Part shown: positions 8,564-16,212 of the stretch, in pieces | How positions within the stretch are numbered: the first letter of the stretch is position 1 | Layout: each line of letters begins with the position of its first letter | DNA from: Polyangiaceae bacterium | GTDB lineage: Bacteria; Myxococcota_A; Polyangia; Polyangiales; Polyangiaceae | Assembly (NCBI GenBank): GCA_029261965.1 | Contig: JAJDAH010000361.1 | Location: 1-34,005, forward strand | Direction: 5' to 3' | Length of the DNA stretch: 34,005 nucleotides | Notes under the pieces: generated by a model | The model's input: only the letters and a program-made list of their open reading frames with translations | The model's database searches: none | What the model was told of the DNA's origin: nothing | Program-made: the position numbers and the translations under genes

Positions 8564-9724
8564 TCAGAGCCCAAGAACGCGAACGGGAGCGGTGTGGTTT
8601 TCGGTCGTGCCGACACCGAGCTGGCCGTTGCCGTTGTTTCCCCAGCACAGGACGTTCCCGGTGGAGAGTCTTGCGCAGTTGTGGTGACCGCCAGCCACCA
8701 GGTCGACCACGGCGCCGAGACCCTGCACCGAAACGGGGGTCGCCTGGTTGACGGTGTCGCCGTTTCCGAGCTCGCCGGACTGGCCCTGCCCCCAACAGAC
8801 GACTTCCTGCGAGCGGCGCGCACAGGAGTGGTGCCCGATGGCGAGGCGAGCCGCGTCCGGCAAGGTGGCCACGGGCCCCGGCCGCGGCCGAGGGGTCAGG
8901 CTTCCGTCACCCAGCTGACCTTCGGCGTTGCCGCCCCAGCAGAGCACTTCGCCACCGGGCGCGAGCGCGCAAGTGTGATTGTGACCGGGCGCGATCTGAT
9001 CGACGGTATCCAGCCCGTCCACCGCGACAGGCGTCGACCGTCCCTCGCTGGTCCCGTCGCCAAGCTGACCGAACGCGTTGATGCCCCAGCACACGACACC
9101 GTCCGTCGCCCGCCGAGCACAGCTGTGGGCCTCGCTCGCATCGATCTGCACGGCGTCGGTGAGCCCGATCACGGCCACCGGCTGGAAGCGGTCGTCGGTG
9201 GTCCCGTCGCCCACTTGGCCATCCTCGTTGCCGCCCCAACACCGCACGTCTCCGCCGGTGCGACGCGCGCATGTGTGAAAGTCGCCCGCCGTGATCTCGA
9301 CCACCGAATCGAGCCTCACCACGGAGACCGGCACGACGCGACGCTCGCTTGTTCCGTCCCCGAGCCGACCACCCGCTCCCCAGCAGACGACCCCACCTTC
9401 GGCGCGCAGCGCGCAGCTGTGAAAGCGTCCGACCGCAACTTGAACAGCATCCTGCAGCCCCATGACGGGCACCGGCAGCCACGCCTCGTCGGTAGTCCCG
9501 TCACCCAACTGACCCTCGCCGTTTGCTCCCCAACATGCGGCCGCACCATCGTCGTCCACCGCACACGTATGAAGCTCCGACGCAGCCATGGCGACAATCG
9601 GGGCTCCGACTGCGCTCGCGTCACCGCCGCGGGTCGGATCGCCGGTCGGGGCGTCTGCATTCTCGCCGCATCCAACAGTGGCGATCATGACGACGGCGTT
9701 GGCGATCTGGAGGATTCGAGTCAT
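8564..9724 (-). CDS. RCC1-repeat lipoprotein
   Basis: A 386-residue lipoprotein with a lipobox (ATVGC) near residue 19 and a short linker, followed by seven RCC1-type repeats. Each repeat contains H-xC-A/CWG-xN-xxGQLGDGTT and a following P-V-V/L unit. Seven repeats are enough to close a beta-propeller. The pattern of Cys pairs (SCA...VCWG) in each blade suggests disulfides in the exported protein. ATG 9724 is preferred to a TTG two codons upstream. A role in surface binding is inferred and not shown. Confidence 0.85.
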   Translation of the reverse strand: MTRILQIANAVVMIATVGCGENADAPTGDPTRGGDASAVGAPIVAMAASELHTCAVDDDGAAACWGANGEGQLGDGTTDEAWLPVPVMGLQDAVQVAVGRFHSCALRAEGGVVCWGAGGRLGDGTSERRVVPVSVVRLDSVVEITAGDFHTCARRTGGDVRCWGGNEDGQVGDGTTDDRFQPVAVIGLTDAVQIDASEAHSCARRATDGVVCWGINAFGQLGDGTSEGRSTPVAVDGLDTVDQIAPGHNHTCALAPGGEVLCWGGNAEGQLGDGSLTPRPRPGPVATLPDAARLAIGHHSCARRSQEVVCWGQGQSGELGNGDTVNQATPVSVQGLGAVVDLVAGGHHNCARLSTGNVLCWGNNGNGQLGVGTTENHTAPVRVLGL

Positions 9725-9846
9725 GGCCAAACACTACGCAATCCGCGTGCCGGTGCAGAACGTACGGACGATCGGGGCTGCTCGACGCTGAGACGTGTCG
9801 GATCTGTCCGACCGTGGCACAGCCTGTGCCAGCCAAGCGCACGCTC

Positions 9847-10821
9847 TTAGGCATCGACCGCCACAGGCCGATCGCCTTCGATGGACGCCCGCGCCGCAAC
9901 CCAAACCGCGCGAACGTGTGCTTCCTCTTCGAGCGGCGCGTGAACAGCGGTGCCGTGGTCCACGGCGTCGAGAAACTGTTCGACCAGGTCGCGCATGGCT
10001 CCACCGACGAGTTGGCGCGCGCTCACTCGCGTTCGCGCGCCGCTGAGCACCGAAGTCTCGGCCCCCCCGCCGCCGAGAGCCACCGTGCAGCGGACCGGAC
10101 CGCCGGGAAGCTCTGCGTCGAGGCGCCCGCGCTCGGAGCTCACGGTGATGCGGTACGCGGACTCGACGGCTGCGTGGGGCACGGGGACGATGCTCGACAC
10201 GCAGCCCGAGGCGTGCGTCAGGAGGAGAGTCGGCGGAAATGCGCCAGGCGCGGACTTTCGAGCCCCCGCAACGGGCGCAGGATACCGCGGCTCGGCGAAC
10301 ACCCGTTCGACCGAGCCGAGGAGTCGGACGCAGAGCTGTAGGGCCAGCACCATCGAGCGGCCGGGCGACTGGACGACGGCGCGTAGCGGCGTCCCGAGCC
10401 GACCGAGCGCGCTCGCCATGTGATCGACCTCGGGCGTCATCGAGAGAGAATAATCGGTTGCGACCACGAGACCGTGCCCGCGCGCGACCCTGGCGAGCTC
10501 GAGAACGGTCGCGGGATCGGGTGCCACGGGATGCGAGCACAAGACGTGCGCTCCCGCGTCGAGCAGCGAGCGGACGAACGCCGGGTTTGCGCGCTCCCCG
10601 ACGGCGACGGTCGCGATTTCGGGGCGCGTTTGCCGGATGGCCTCGTCGATGTCGTCGAAGGCCGGCACGCCGAGCTGCTCGGCCAAGTCGCGGGTTCGCT
10701 TCGAGCCCCGTCCAACGATCCCAACGAGATTCGTGCGGTCGTGCTCGGCGAAGAGCTCGGCGCCGTGCTGCGCCCAGCCGCTGCCGACGACGAGCGCTCT
10801 CAAGCAAACGGGTGCGGCCAT
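9847..10821 (-). CDS. Gfo/Idh/MocA oxidoreductase, thiazoline-reductase-like
   Basis: A 324-residue NAD(P)-dependent oxidoreductase whose start overlaps the end of the YcaO gene by 22 bases. The N-terminal Rossmann motif is VVGSGWAQ at 11-18. The stretch LVGIVGRGSKRTRDLAEQLG and the later HVLCSHPVAPD (92-102) follow the layout of the thiazolinyl imine reductases of siderophore pathways (Irp3, YbtU, PchG), as I recall it. These also have a GS-R-R/LA--G-P pattern and an HP in place of the usual EKP. Those enzymes reduce a thiazoline to a thiazolidine on a peptide carrier. I infer that this enzyme acts on azolines made by the YcaO protein. It could also reduce an imine elsewhere in the product. 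The ATG at 10821 is chosen because upstream codons are antisense noise. No strong ribosome site is seen, which fits translational coupling. Confidence 0.8.
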   Translation of the reverse strand: MAAPVCLRALVVGSGWAQHGAELFAEHDRTNLVGIVGRGSKRTRDLAEQLGVPAFDDIDEAIRQTRPEIATVAVGERANPAFVRSLLDAGAHVLCSHPVAPDPATVLELARVARGHGLVVATDYSLSMTPEVDHMASALGRLGTPLRAVVQSPGRSMVLALQLCVRLLGSVERVFAEPRYPAPVAGARKSAPGAFPPTLLLTHASGCVSSIVPVPHAAVESAYRITVSSERGRLDAELPGGPVRCTVALGGGGAETSVLSGARTRVSARQLVGGAMRDLVEQFLDAVDHGTAVHAPLEEEAHVRAVWVAARASIEGDRPVAVDA

Positions 10822-12749
10822 GGGGTTGTTCGTCCGATTTCGGCGAGCCACCGCGCGGCGCGGGCGGACGCGATCCGACGGTAGGCCATACCCCACGAGA
10901 GCTCGAGCAGTCCGGGCACGACAGCGCGGGCGACGCGCCAACCTTCTCCAAACAGGTCGGGGAGGCTGCGATCGGCGAGCCAGAGCTCGAGGCCCGCCCG
11001 CTCGACTTGCTCGACGGCGTGCTCGGCACGCAGCGCGCGCTCCGAGTCGGGCCAGCGCCGGCGCAGCTCCGACGCCGACAGCTCCACTGGCGATCGCATT
11101 TGCTCGATCAGCGGGTCGCACCGCCCAGGATCCGAATAGTACGCCAGGTGGTCGGACGGACGGTGACGGAGCGCGGCGTCGAAGGGATCGCGCGGCTCGC
11201 CGAGGGGCTCGGATTCGAGCGACCTGCCGAGCTCGGCGCAGGCACGCTCCAGCGCTCGGTCGAAACAACTCGCCGCGCCGCTGACCGCACGAACCACACC
11301 GTCTGCGCGTCGGGCGAGGAGCCACACGACGGGCAGATCGATGTCCTGCGTGGCCAGCAGGACGGCGACCTCCCCATCGAAATCCGCGGCGATGTCGTTA
11401 GCGTCGATGTCGATCCGCGAGCACGGACGAGACAAATACCAGCACGCCAGCACCGCATCGCGCTCGACGAGCTCCAGTACCGCGTGAGAGGCCGCGCGTT
11501 CGGCGTCGGTGTGCGCGGCATAGCCGTTCGAGGTCGCATCGACGAGCGACGGGCCTTCGGCGGGGGCTCGACCGATCAAGCTCGTCGGAATGAGTCGCCG
11601 AGATCCGCCTTCGGCGTTCGTCGCCCAGGACCAATCGAGCTCGAGCTCGTCGGTGAGCTCCGGGTGGCGAAAATCCGCGACGCGGCGATCTTCGGGGCGA
11701 AACAGGAGCGCGTCTAGGTCGGCGCGGTCGAGGGCATCGGGCCCGAGAGAGAGCCAAGAAGCGCCACACACGTCCGGGGGCGCGTGCAACATCGCGAACC
11801 GTTCAATTCCCTCGGCGAAGGCGCGTAGCTCGGCCGCTTCTCCGCTCGCCGTCGCCGCGCCGAACGCGTCCACCGTCCGGGGCCATGCCCCGCTCGAGCG
11901 GCGGTAGAGAAAGCGCGCGACGGCGCTGTCGGTCGACTCGATCGGAGCGATTGGCGTGAAACGGCGTATCGCTTCGCTCGGCGACGAGCAGAACGGGCCC
12001 GGCTCGGCCCGTGCAGGTCGCGACCGGCACGAACATCCGGGATGGACAGGGAAGCTCTCGATGCTTCGGACCCCACCGGTCGCATTCACGACGATCGCTT
12101 CGCCCGGGGCGGGCCACGAGTCCAACGCCCAAGCAAGCTGTTTGGCTAATAGCAAAGCAGCAGCACGCGAAACGTCGCAGATCGCGAATTGACCCACGGC
12201 GATGGCCGATTGGACGTCCGAGGCCGAAGCGACGGGCAACGCGAAACGGGCCGCTTCGCGATCGAAGAAAAGCGCACAGCGAGCGCAGGGGCGGGTGCGA
12301 CCGTCGTCCGAAACGGCGATCGTTTCGCTCGCTCCCGGCCACACCAGCAATGTCGAGGCTCCCGCTGCCGCGGCACGCTCCAAGAGCCCGTCGAGACGTG
12401 CGTCCTCAGCGAGGGCGACGACGACGACTCGGTCGCCGGCGTCGAGATCGCCCATCGAATCGATCGCCCCGCCGTCGAGCAGGTTCACCTCGACGAAGGT
12501 TTGCTCGATGACGACACTGCGCTCGATGAGCGTTCCGAGCGCTCTTTGGACGGATGCTTCGGTGTGCCGACCGCAGAGCTCGCGCGGGTCCCCGCCGTGG
12601 CGCAAGAGGTCGACGAGCCTCGTTTCGAATTCGCGACTACCGAAGTCGACTCGGGCCGCCCGCCGGCCGCGGATGACCACGCCCCGATCGGTGGCGTGGA
12701 TCGTAGCGCCCAGAGCGACGACGCAGCGGGAGCGCCGACTCGCGCTCAC
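10800..12749 (-). CDS. TOMM cyclodehydratase: leader-binding domain fused to YcaO
   Basis: A 649-residue RiPP enzyme. Residues about 25-90 resemble a winged-helix RiPP recognition element that binds the precursor leader. The C-domain holds two pairs of likely zinc ligands, PCARC (C155, C158) and GCSC (C239, C241). The YcaO domain spans about 280-649. Its ATP/Mg residues lie in EAAELRAFAEGIERF (304-318) and in NGYAAHT--E--H-VLELVERDA (408-432). The last residues read PWPHP then FA, a PxPxP tail, which is the signature of azoline-forming YcaO enzymes. Expected reaction: ATP-dependent cyclisation of Cys (or Ser/Thr) in the precursor to thiazoline. It begins with GTG 16 bases after the precursor gene stops. 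No flavin dehydrogenase (SagB type), protease or exporter is encoded in the window. Confidence 0.9.
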   Translation of the reverse strand: MSASRRSRCVVALGATIHATDRGVVIRGRRAARVDFGSREFETRLVDLLRHGGDPRELCGRHTEASVQRALGTLIERSVVIEQTFVEVNLLDGGAIDSMGDLDAGDRVVVVALAEDARLDGLLERAAAAGASTLLVWPGASETIAVSDDGRTRPCARCALFFDREAARFALPVASASDVQSAIAVGQFAICDVSRAAALLLAKQLAWALDSWPAPGEAIVVNATGGVRSIESFPVHPGCSCRSRPARAEPGPFCSSPSEAIRRFTPIAPIESTDSAVARFLYRRSSGAWPRTVDAFGAATASGEAAELRAFAEGIERFAMLHAPPDVCGASWLSLGPDALDRADLDALLFRPEDRRVADFRHPELTDELELDWSWATNAEGGSRRLIPTSLIGRAPAEGPSLVDATSNGYAAHTDAERAASHAVLELVERDAVLACWYLSRPCSRIDIDANDIAADFDGEVAVLLATQDIDLPVVWLLARRADGVVRAVSGAASCFDRALERACAELGRSLESEPLGEPRDPFDAALRHRPSDHLAYYSDPGRCDPLIEQMRSPVELSASELRRRWPDSERALRAEHAVEQVERAGLELWLADRSLPDLFGEGWRVARAVVPGLLELSWGMAYRRIASARAARWLAEIGRTTPWPHPFA

Positions 12750-12765
12750 CCCGTCGCCGGGGAGC

Positions 12766-12885
12766 TCAGCCCCACTCGCAGTCGCAGAACAGCGACGCCC
12801 ACTCGGACTCGAGCTCTTCGACGTCGGGAGCCGGCAGCTCCTCGGGATCCTTGCGGTCGTCAGCCTCGTCGTGCGTCTCGTTCAT
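12766..12885 (-). CDS. RiPP (TOMM) precursor peptide
   Basis: A 39-residue ORF directly upstream of the cyclodehydratase. The first 30 residues are strongly acidic (MNETHDEADD, EELPAPDVEELESE), as leader peptides often are, and the C-terminus is WASLFCDCEWG with Cys34 and Cys36 as the only candidate cyclisation sites. There is no Ser or Thr after Ser31. The size, position, acidic leader and Cys-bearing tail all fit a thiazol(in)e precursor. No Shine-Dalgarno site is seen before the ATG. A promoter whose -10 ends 6 bases before the ATG suggests leaderless translation. The same frame stays open upstream to 12990, but those codons look random. Confidence 0.7.
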   Translation of the reverse strand: MNETHDEADDRKDPEELPAPDVEELESEWASLFCDCEWG

Positions 12886-12891
12886 GTAGAA

Positions 12892-12921
12892 AGAATAGAT
12901 GGCCGACCCCGGAAGGGTCAA
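12892..12921 (-). promoter_or_regulatory. candidate promoter of the RiPP operon
   Basis: On the minus strand TTGACC (12921-12916) is followed 18 bases later by TATTCT (12897-12892). The ATG of the precursor starts at 12885, so transcription would begin at or next to the start codon and give a leaderless mRNA. This agrees with the lack of a ribosome-binding site. It is based on consensus matching only. Confidence 0.4.
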
Positions 12922-12941
12922 GCGACTGGGCGGTCTCTCCT

Positions 12942-14024
12942 TCAATCCCGCACGAAACGCTCGATCGTCCCGTTGCGCCCAACGACCCAAACGACGCCGT
13001 CACCCGTACCCCAAACGGCGTTCAACCGCTCGCCGGACGGCACCATTCGCTCGGTCCACGTCGAGCCGTCGTACTGGTGTACGAGCCCGTTCTCACCGAC
13101 CACCCAGATGTCCGAGTCGCTGCTCGCCCACACGTCGAGGCGCTGTGGCGGCAAGTCGTTCTTGATCGTCGACCAATCTTGCCCGTCGAACCGCCAGAGC
13201 TGATACGAGCCCACCGACCAAATCGCGTCGGCGGCGATGCCCCACATCCCCATGATGTCGGGACCGACGTTGCTGACGTGCTTCCAGGACGTCCCGTCGT
13301 ACCGCGCGCGGTTTCCACCGATTCCCGCGGCCCAGATGTCGTCGGGCGCGGATCCCCACATCGCGTGCCACGTGATGTTCCGCCCCGGATCCGGAGAGAG
13401 CTCGCCGGTTACCGGCATCCAGGTGCTGCCCTCGAGCTTCCAGAAGCCGCGCAGATCCGCCGCCCACGTCGTCCCATCGCTGGACCGCCAAACGTTGGTC
13501 GCGATGTCAGGACCCACGTTGGCGAAGCCCAGCTCGGTCCAGTCACCTCCGTCGAAGAAAGCCACTCGCTGCCCCGAAACCCACACGTCGCTCGGTCCCG
13601 TACCGGCCAAGTGTTGCCGCGGCCCGGTGAACAGCGACGTCAGCTCCCAATCGCGCCAACCGGAGCCATTCCAGTGAAGCACGCGCCGCAGGCTGGCCAC
13701 CCAAACGTCGTCGCGGGAAGTTCCCCAAACGTCCCCGAAGTCCTCCGTCACCGGTGGGGAGAGGGGTTCCCGTGTCCAAGTCGCGGGCGGCGTGACGTCG
13801 ACCGCGGCGTCCGCTCCGTCTGCGTCCATTGTGGGTCCCGCGCCGTCGCCAACAACATCCGCGTCTGTAGCTGGGCTGGCGCCTGCAGCGCCACCTCCGC
13901 CTCCGCCGGGCCCGGCCATCGAAGCCGGGTCACTCGTCGTGGATCCGCACCCGATGGCGAACCAAAGAAGAGCGGCCAGCGGCCCGCCCGTCGGCGAATG
14001 ACCTCTTGTTTTTTTCGGCGTCAT
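12942..14024 (-). CDS. Trp-rich beta-propeller-like lipoprotein
   Basis: A 360-residue lipoprotein with a signal peptide, a lipobox (FAIGCG, near residue 25) and an Ala/Gly/Asp-rich linker to about residue 90. The rest consists of repeats of about 40 residues with the pattern WGxxxDDVWVxG...Y/HWDGxxW. Examples are DVWGTSRDDVWVASL, AMWGSAPDDIWAAG, DVWASSDSDIWVVG and AVWGTGDGVVWVVG, about seven in all. This is the myxobacterial propeller type often annotated as glycosyl hydrolase-like or Kelch-like. The function is unknown. ATG 14024 is preferred because it puts the signal peptide at the N-terminus. It is transcribed away from the MerR operon and ends 56 bases before the RiPP precursor starts. 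Confidence 0.75.
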   Translation of the reverse strand: MTPKKTRGHSPTGGPLAALLWFAIGCGSTTSDPASMAGPGGGGGGAAGASPATDADVVGDGAGPTMDADGADAAVDVTPPATWTREPLSPPVTEDFGDVWGTSRDDVWVASLRRVLHWNGSGWRDWELTSLFTGPRQHLAGTGPSDVWVSGQRVAFFDGGDWTELGFANVGPDIATNVWRSSDGTTWAADLRGFWKLEGSTWMPVTGELSPDPGRNITWHAMWGSAPDDIWAAGIGGNRARYDGTSWKHVSNVGPDIMGMWGIAADAIWSVGSYQLWRFDGQDWSTIKNDLPPQRLDVWASSDSDIWVVGENGLVHQYDGSTWTERMVPSGERLNAVWGTGDGVVWVVGRNGTIERFVRD

Positions 14025-14115
14025 TGGCGCTAGGAGGGTACCACCAGCAACCCAGCGGACCAGGCGGCTCCGCGCGCTCCGGATGCATGCGAAAATCGCT
14101 CCGCTGCCCGCCGAC

Positions 14116-14147
14116 TTGACCTTGTACCAAGGTACAGGGTCCAAGAT
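14116..14147 (+). promoter_or_regulatory. MerR-type promoter/operator of the regulator gene
   Basis: TTGACC at 14116-14121 is followed by a long spacer and a weak -10 (CAAGAT at 14142-14147, spacing 20). The spacer holds an almost perfect dyad: GACCTTGTACC (14118-14128), AA, GGTACAGGGTC (14131-14141). A dyad inside an overlong 19-20 base spacer is the standard target of MerR-family activators, so the regulator probably controls its own gene. Confidence 0.75.
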
Positions 14148-14161
14148 CCTTTGGAGGACTG

Positions 14162-14611
14162 ATGCTAATCGGACAGGTCGCCACCGAAGCGGATGTGAAT
14201 GTGCAAACGCTCCGCTACTACGAGCGCCGAGGGCTGTTGGCGCGACCCTCGCGCACGCGCGCAGGCTATCGCCGCTATCCGGAAGAAACCGTCCGGGTGG
14301 TTCGTTTCATCAAGCGCGCCCAGGACCTCGGGTTCACGCTGAAGGAGATTCGCGAGCTACTTCGGCTCCGCTCGGACAGACGGCAGAATCGTGACCAGAT
14401 GCGCACCATCGCCGAGGCCAAGATTCTCGACGTCGATGCCCGCATGCGCGACCTGCGCCGGATCCGGCGCGCGCTCGCGACACTGCAGGAGTCGTGCGAA
14501 TGCTCGAGCCGGACGCTCGACTGTCCGATTCTCGAAGCGCTCGAGAGCGACGCTCCGGCCCGGAGTCGCACTTCGAACGGCGGCCGAAAGAAAATGCGCG
14601 AGACCCCTTGA
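14162..14611 (+). CDS. MerR-family metal-responsive regulator
   Basis: A 149-residue regulator. The winged helix-turn-helix (residues 1-70) reads LIGQVATEADVNVQTLRYYERRGLL in two parts and then AGYRRYP, followed by a dimerisation helix and a metal-binding loop with CEC (C112, C114) and C121 in LDCPILEAL. These match Cys117 and Cys126 of the mercury sensor MerR of Tn501. The third ligand, Cys82 at the start of the long helix, is replaced (Arg77 by my alignment). The sensed ion or its coordination may therefore differ from classical MerR. A good ribosome site (TTGGAGGA) precedes the ATG. It heads the six-gene operon, and its operators are described separately. Confidence 0.85.
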   Translation: MLIGQVATEADVNVQTLRYYERRGLLARPSRTRAGYRRYPEETVRVVRFIKRAQDLGFTLKEIRELLRLRSDRRQNRDQMRTIAEAKILDVDARMRDLRRIRRALATLQESCECSSRTLDCPILEALESDAPARSRTSNGGRKKMRETP

Positions 14612-14639
14612 CTCTATACCTAGGTACCAGCCCCACGTT
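14608..14639 (+). promoter_or_regulatory. second MerR-type operator, driving the downstream operon
   Basis: TTGACT at 14608-14613 overlaps the stop codon of the regulator gene and is followed, at the same distance as in the first operator, by ATACC-TA-GGTAC (14616-14627). The shared core TACC-NN-GGTAC and the same placement after TTGAC suggest that the same regulator binds both. The -10 about 19-20 bases on is poor (CACGTT), as expected for an activator-dependent promoter. Confidence 0.6.
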
Positions 14640-14679
14640 TCCTTCGTGGCCGCCTCAACGCGGTCCGAAGGAGAGCTCA

Positions 14680-14958
14680 ATGTCGAAAAAGAGAAACGTC
14701 GAAGTGTTCGTCGGCGGCTGCGCGTTGTGTGCGCAGACCGTGGAGCAAATCGAACAAATGGCCTGCGAAAGCTGTGAGGTGACGGTTCACGACCTCGCGG
14801 AGGGACGCGCGACCAACCAGTGCGTCGAACGGGCACGGATCTTGGGCGTGACCAGGGTGCCGGCAGTGGCGGTCGACGGCGGGCTCGCCGAGTGCTGCCG
14901 GGCCGGAAACATGGATCACGAGGCGCTTCGGCGGCTTGGCGTCGGAAGGGCCGCCTAG
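14680..14958 (+). CDS. thioredoxin-fold thiol protein
   Basis: A 92-residue cytoplasmic protein of the thioredoxin_3/glutaredoxin-like kind. The active site is CALC (C14, C17), a second Cys pair lies in ACESC (C29, C32), a cis-proline stretch TRVPAVAVDG near 66 matches the fold, and ECC sits near the end. Proteins like this often accompany mercury and arsenic operons and probably pass metal ions or electrons between thiols. The ATG has a strong GAAGGAGA site 6-12 bases upstream. Only 3 bases separate it from the next gene. Confidence 0.8.
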   Translation: MSKKRNVEVFVGGCALCAQTVEQIEQMACESCEVTVHDLAEGRATNQCVERARILGVTRVPAVAVDGGLAECCRAGNMDHEALRRLGVGRAA

Positions 14959-14961
14959 GCC

Positions 14962-15390
14962 ATGGGTGCGGTGCGGCACCGGAGCTTCATCCAGAGCGTC
15001 GCGGCGTTTCCCGCCGCGGCGCTCTCGCTGTTGCCGAGTTTTTCGTGCCCGATGTGCCTCAGTGCGTACGCGGGTGCGTTGTCCGCTTTTGGGATCACCG
15101 CCATCCTCGACGAATCCGTGCTCGCGCCGCTCATCGCCGTGTTCCTCGCGTTCGGTGTCGGGAGCATCGCGTGGACTACGCGAAGCCACCGCCGCGTCGC
15201 TCCACTGGTCCTGAGCATCACCGGCGCCGCGAGCGTCATCGCGGGCCGCCTGGTCTGGGACGTTGCAGCGGTGCTCTACGTTGGGGCGGCCTTGCTCGTC
15301 ACCGCTTCGCTCTGGAATCTCTGGCTGAAACGACCGCGGCGAACGCGCACCGTCGTGCAGCACGTCCCCTCGGAGGCGGGCGCCCGGTGA
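14962..15390 (+). CDS. MerC/MerT-like heavy-metal transport membrane protein
   Basis: A 142-residue inner-membrane protein with about four hydrophobic helices (residues 15-45, 52-75, 82-98, 101-120). The first helix contains SCPMC (C29, C32), the vicinal-type Cys pair that mercury importers of the MerC/MerT group use to accept the ion from a periplasmic MerP. Sequence style (PSFSCPMCLSAYAG) matches the MerC-like family. No mercuric reductase is encoded in the window. The stop overlaps the GTG start of the next gene (GGTGA). Confidence 0.75.
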   Translation: MGAVRHRSFIQSVAAFPAAALSLLPSFSCPMCLSAYAGALSAFGITAILDESVLAPLIAVFLAFGVGSIAWTTRSHRRVAPLVLSITGAASVIAGRLVWDVAAVLYVGAALLVTASLWNLWLKRPRRTRTVVQHVPSEAGAR

Positions 15391-15839
15391 CGCAGGACCT
15401 GCGAGTCGTCATGTTCGTGGTGATTGCATTGCTGTCGATCGCCCTGTCGACGGCCGCGTGCTCGCGGTCCGAGGCGGCGGGGGCGGTGAAACCCGAGCCC
15501 CCCGCGACGAGCGCCGCCTCAGTGTCGAGCGCTGGGCCGACCCCGCCACCGCAGCCGGCGACCTCGGAGCACGCCGCTGCGACGGCGCTTGGCATCGACG
15601 GGATGACCTGTGGCGGGTGCGCTTGGCAGGTCGAAGACAAGTTGTCGAAGCTCGACGGGGTCCGCTCGGTGAAGGTCGACCTGAAGGAAAAATGCGCCGC
15701 CGTTCAATTCGATGAAGGCCGTGTCGGGCCCGCGCGCATGATCGCCCAACTGGACGAGATGGGCTACGAAGCCGCCGATCGCGGCTCGGGCAGCGTCGTT
15801 GCTCTGGCGGACGGCTCGCTCGGATGCATTGCCCCATGA
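15387..15839 (+). CDS. lipid-anchored MerP-like HMA protein
   Basis: A 150-residue lipoprotein (lipobox STAAC, lipid Cys25) with a Pro/Ala/Ser linker and a heavy-metal-associated domain at 65-135. The metal-binding loop is GMTCGGC (C75, C78), followed by LDGVRSVKVDL and DEMGYEA, all typical of the fold. Anchoring the metal binder to a membrane by a lipid is unusual for MerP, which is normally soluble in the periplasm. GTG start with GGAGG about 12 bases upstream, overlapping the transporter gene. Confidence 0.85.
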   Translation: MTQDLRVVMFVVIALLSIALSTAACSRSEAAGAVKPEPPATSAASVSSAGPTPPPQPATSEHAAATALGIDGMTCGGCAWQVEDKLSKLDGVRSVKVDLKEKCAAVQFDEGRVGPARMIAQLDEMGYEAADRGSGSVVALADGSLGCIAP

Positions 15840-15849
15840 GTGAGCTAGA

Positions 15850-16212
15850 ATGAGAAAGAAGGTTCGATTCATGTCTACCCTCCGACTACTTTTGGTGTTC
15901 AGCCTCGTGAGCGCATCGGCGCTGGCCGCACATCCGAGCCGCGACCGAGCGAGCGAGCCGATCGCTCTCGAAAAGAAGAGCTCGGCCCGTACCGCGTTGC
16001 TCGACGTCGAGGGCGTTCGCTGTGGCGCGTGCTCGCTGAGAATTCGAAAGGCGCTGAAGAAGCTCGACGGCGTCGAGGCGGTGCGAGCGGGCAAGAGCAA
16101 GAAGCGCGTGCTCGTCGACTACGACTCAAAAAAGACTTCGCCGAGCCAAATCGCGGCGCGCGTCGAGAAGACAGGGTTCGGTTGTCGCGTGGCCGGAGAC
16201 CGCGGTCGTTGA
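15850..16212 (+). CDS. periplasmic MerP-like HMA protein
   Basis: A 120-residue secreted protein with an uncleaved-length signal peptide ending near ALA-A (residue 27). The HMA domain has the loop GVRCGAC (C58, C61), in which Val-Arg replaces the usual Met-Thr, and a third Cys near the end (GFGC). A second in-frame ATG at 15871 has the better-placed AAGAAGG and may be the true start. It probably hands metal to the MerC-like transporter. It is the second of two HMA proteins in the operon. Its stop overlaps the TTG start of the next gene (TTGA). Confidence 0.85.
   Translation: MRKKVRFMSTLRLLLVFSLVSASALAAHPSRDRASEPIALEKKSSARTALLDVEGVRCGACSLRIRKALKKLDGVEAVRAGKSKKRVLVDYDSKKTSPSQIAARVEKTGFGCRVAGDRGR

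Noticed and set aside
10239-11717. Long plus-strand open frame over the oxidoreductase/YcaO genes
   Set aside because: Low-complexity Arg-rich translation, no homology, and overlaps two well-supported genes.
12766-12768. Read-through of the precursor TGA into the YcaO gene as another Sec codon
   Set aside because: The codons after it are Arg-rich and not conserved-looking, and the YcaO gene has its own start 16 bases on.
12189-14033. Long plus-strand open frame (about 614 codons) opposite the YcaO and propeller genes
   Set aside because: It has no family features and mirrors the codon structure of the real genes on the minus strand, which is common in GC-rich DNA.
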